A model generated the notes under the pieces. The model was given only the letters and a program-made list of their open reading frames with translations, had not been told where the DNA came from and made no database searches. From NCBI GenBank assembly GCA_031177735.1, contig JAPSKJ010000179.1, positions 1-5,333 on the forward strand: 5,333 nt of DNA, written 5' to 3'. This DNA comes from Nocardioides sp. GTDB lineage: Bacteria > Actinomycetota > Actinomycetes > Propionibacteriales > Nocardioidaceae. The position numbers were made by a program, and so were the translations under genes. Within the stretch, counting starts at the first letter, position 1. The number at the start of each line of letters is the position of its first letter. Positions 5,159 to 5,333 of this stretch are shown here, piece by piece.

Positions 5159-5333
5159 GAGCTCGGCGACGGCGCCTACCTGGTAGAGGCGCAGGGCCAT
5201 CGCCTTCGCACGCTCGGGCGGCTCCGCCATGGGAACCACCAGCAGGTCGCGGTCACCGGCGTGGATGACGCCCACCTTGCCGTGCAGCCACGCGTCCCAC
5301 GCCGAGATCCGGAACGGCACCGCGGGGGCGTCG
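5153..5333 (-). CDS. C-terminal part of an unrecognised protein (59 codons visible)
   Basis: An open frame on the minus strand enters from the right edge (first complete codon at 5332) and ends with TGA at 5155-5153. The visible residues begin DAPAVPFRISAWDAWLHGKV and end RLYQVGAVAELA. The composition looks like real actinobacterial coding sequence, with G/C-rich third positions and a balanced mix of hydrophobic and charged residues. The other minus-strand frame I checked stops early. The fragment suggests two beta-rich segments (about 5-20 and 21-34) and then an Ala-rich helix (about 37-51). I see no catalytic or binding motif and do not recognise the family. It converges on the repressor gene with only 2 bases between stop codons, so it is not part of either transcription unit above and its role in sugar uptake is unknown. 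Confidence 0.7.
   Translation of the reverse strand, partial: DAPAVPFRISAWDAWLHGKVGVIHAGDRDLLVVPMAEPPERAKAMALRLYQVGAVAELA

Overview
The window is GC-rich throughout. Its codon use, strong Shine-Dalgarno sites and GTG/ATG starts suggest a high-GC actinobacterium. A Nocardioides-like member of the Propionibacteriales is my best guess, but the genus is inferred and cannot be proven from this stretch.

Layout. Bases 1-3866 (minus strand) hold a compact sugar ABC-importer operon of the CUT2 (ribose/rhamnose/AI-2) class, transcribed right to left. It runs from a double-domain ATPase (2319-3866) to a first permease (1240-2322), a second, different permease (143-1243), and the start of a lipoprotein substrate-binding protein (1-119, cut by the window edge). 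The first two junctions are 4-base stop/start overlaps and the third is a 23-base gap, so this is one transcription unit. Bases 3867-4100 are the only sizeable non-coding stretch, a divergent control region. Bases 4101-5150 (plus strand) encode a LacI-family repressor. Bases 5153-5333 (minus strand) are the 3' end of an unrelated-looking gene I do not recognise, convergent with the repressor and only 2 bases from it.

How the parts work together. The binding protein would capture a sugar outside the membrane, the two permeases form a heterodimeric channel, and the ATPase powers import. The two distinct permeases, the gene order and the permease motifs best fit the L-rhamnose importer (RhaT-RhaP-RhaQ-RhaS) of actinobacteria. 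The related AI-2 (Lsr) importer has the same order, so the substrate is an inference. The divergent LacI-family protein is the likely sugar-responsive repressor.

The control region is the most informative part. On the minus strand I read a promoter TTGACG-N18-TAGCGT for the transporter operon. A perfect inverted repeat TTGAAA-GG-TTTCAA lies just at or after its expected transcription start, a good candidate repressor operator. A degenerate copy and a half-site lie nearer the repressor gene. Two sites each match the CRP/GlxR consensus TGTGA-N6-TCACA at 9 of 10 positions: one sits inside the operon promoter and the other in the repressor gene's leader. This suggests combined specific (LacI) and global (cAMP-CRP-type) control. 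At the other end of the repressor gene, a perfect 14-base palindrome contains the stop codons of both convergent genes.

I see no RNA gene, mobile element, CRISPR array or clearly novel system. It reads as a well-organised sugar-uptake locus whose regulatory details deserve checking.
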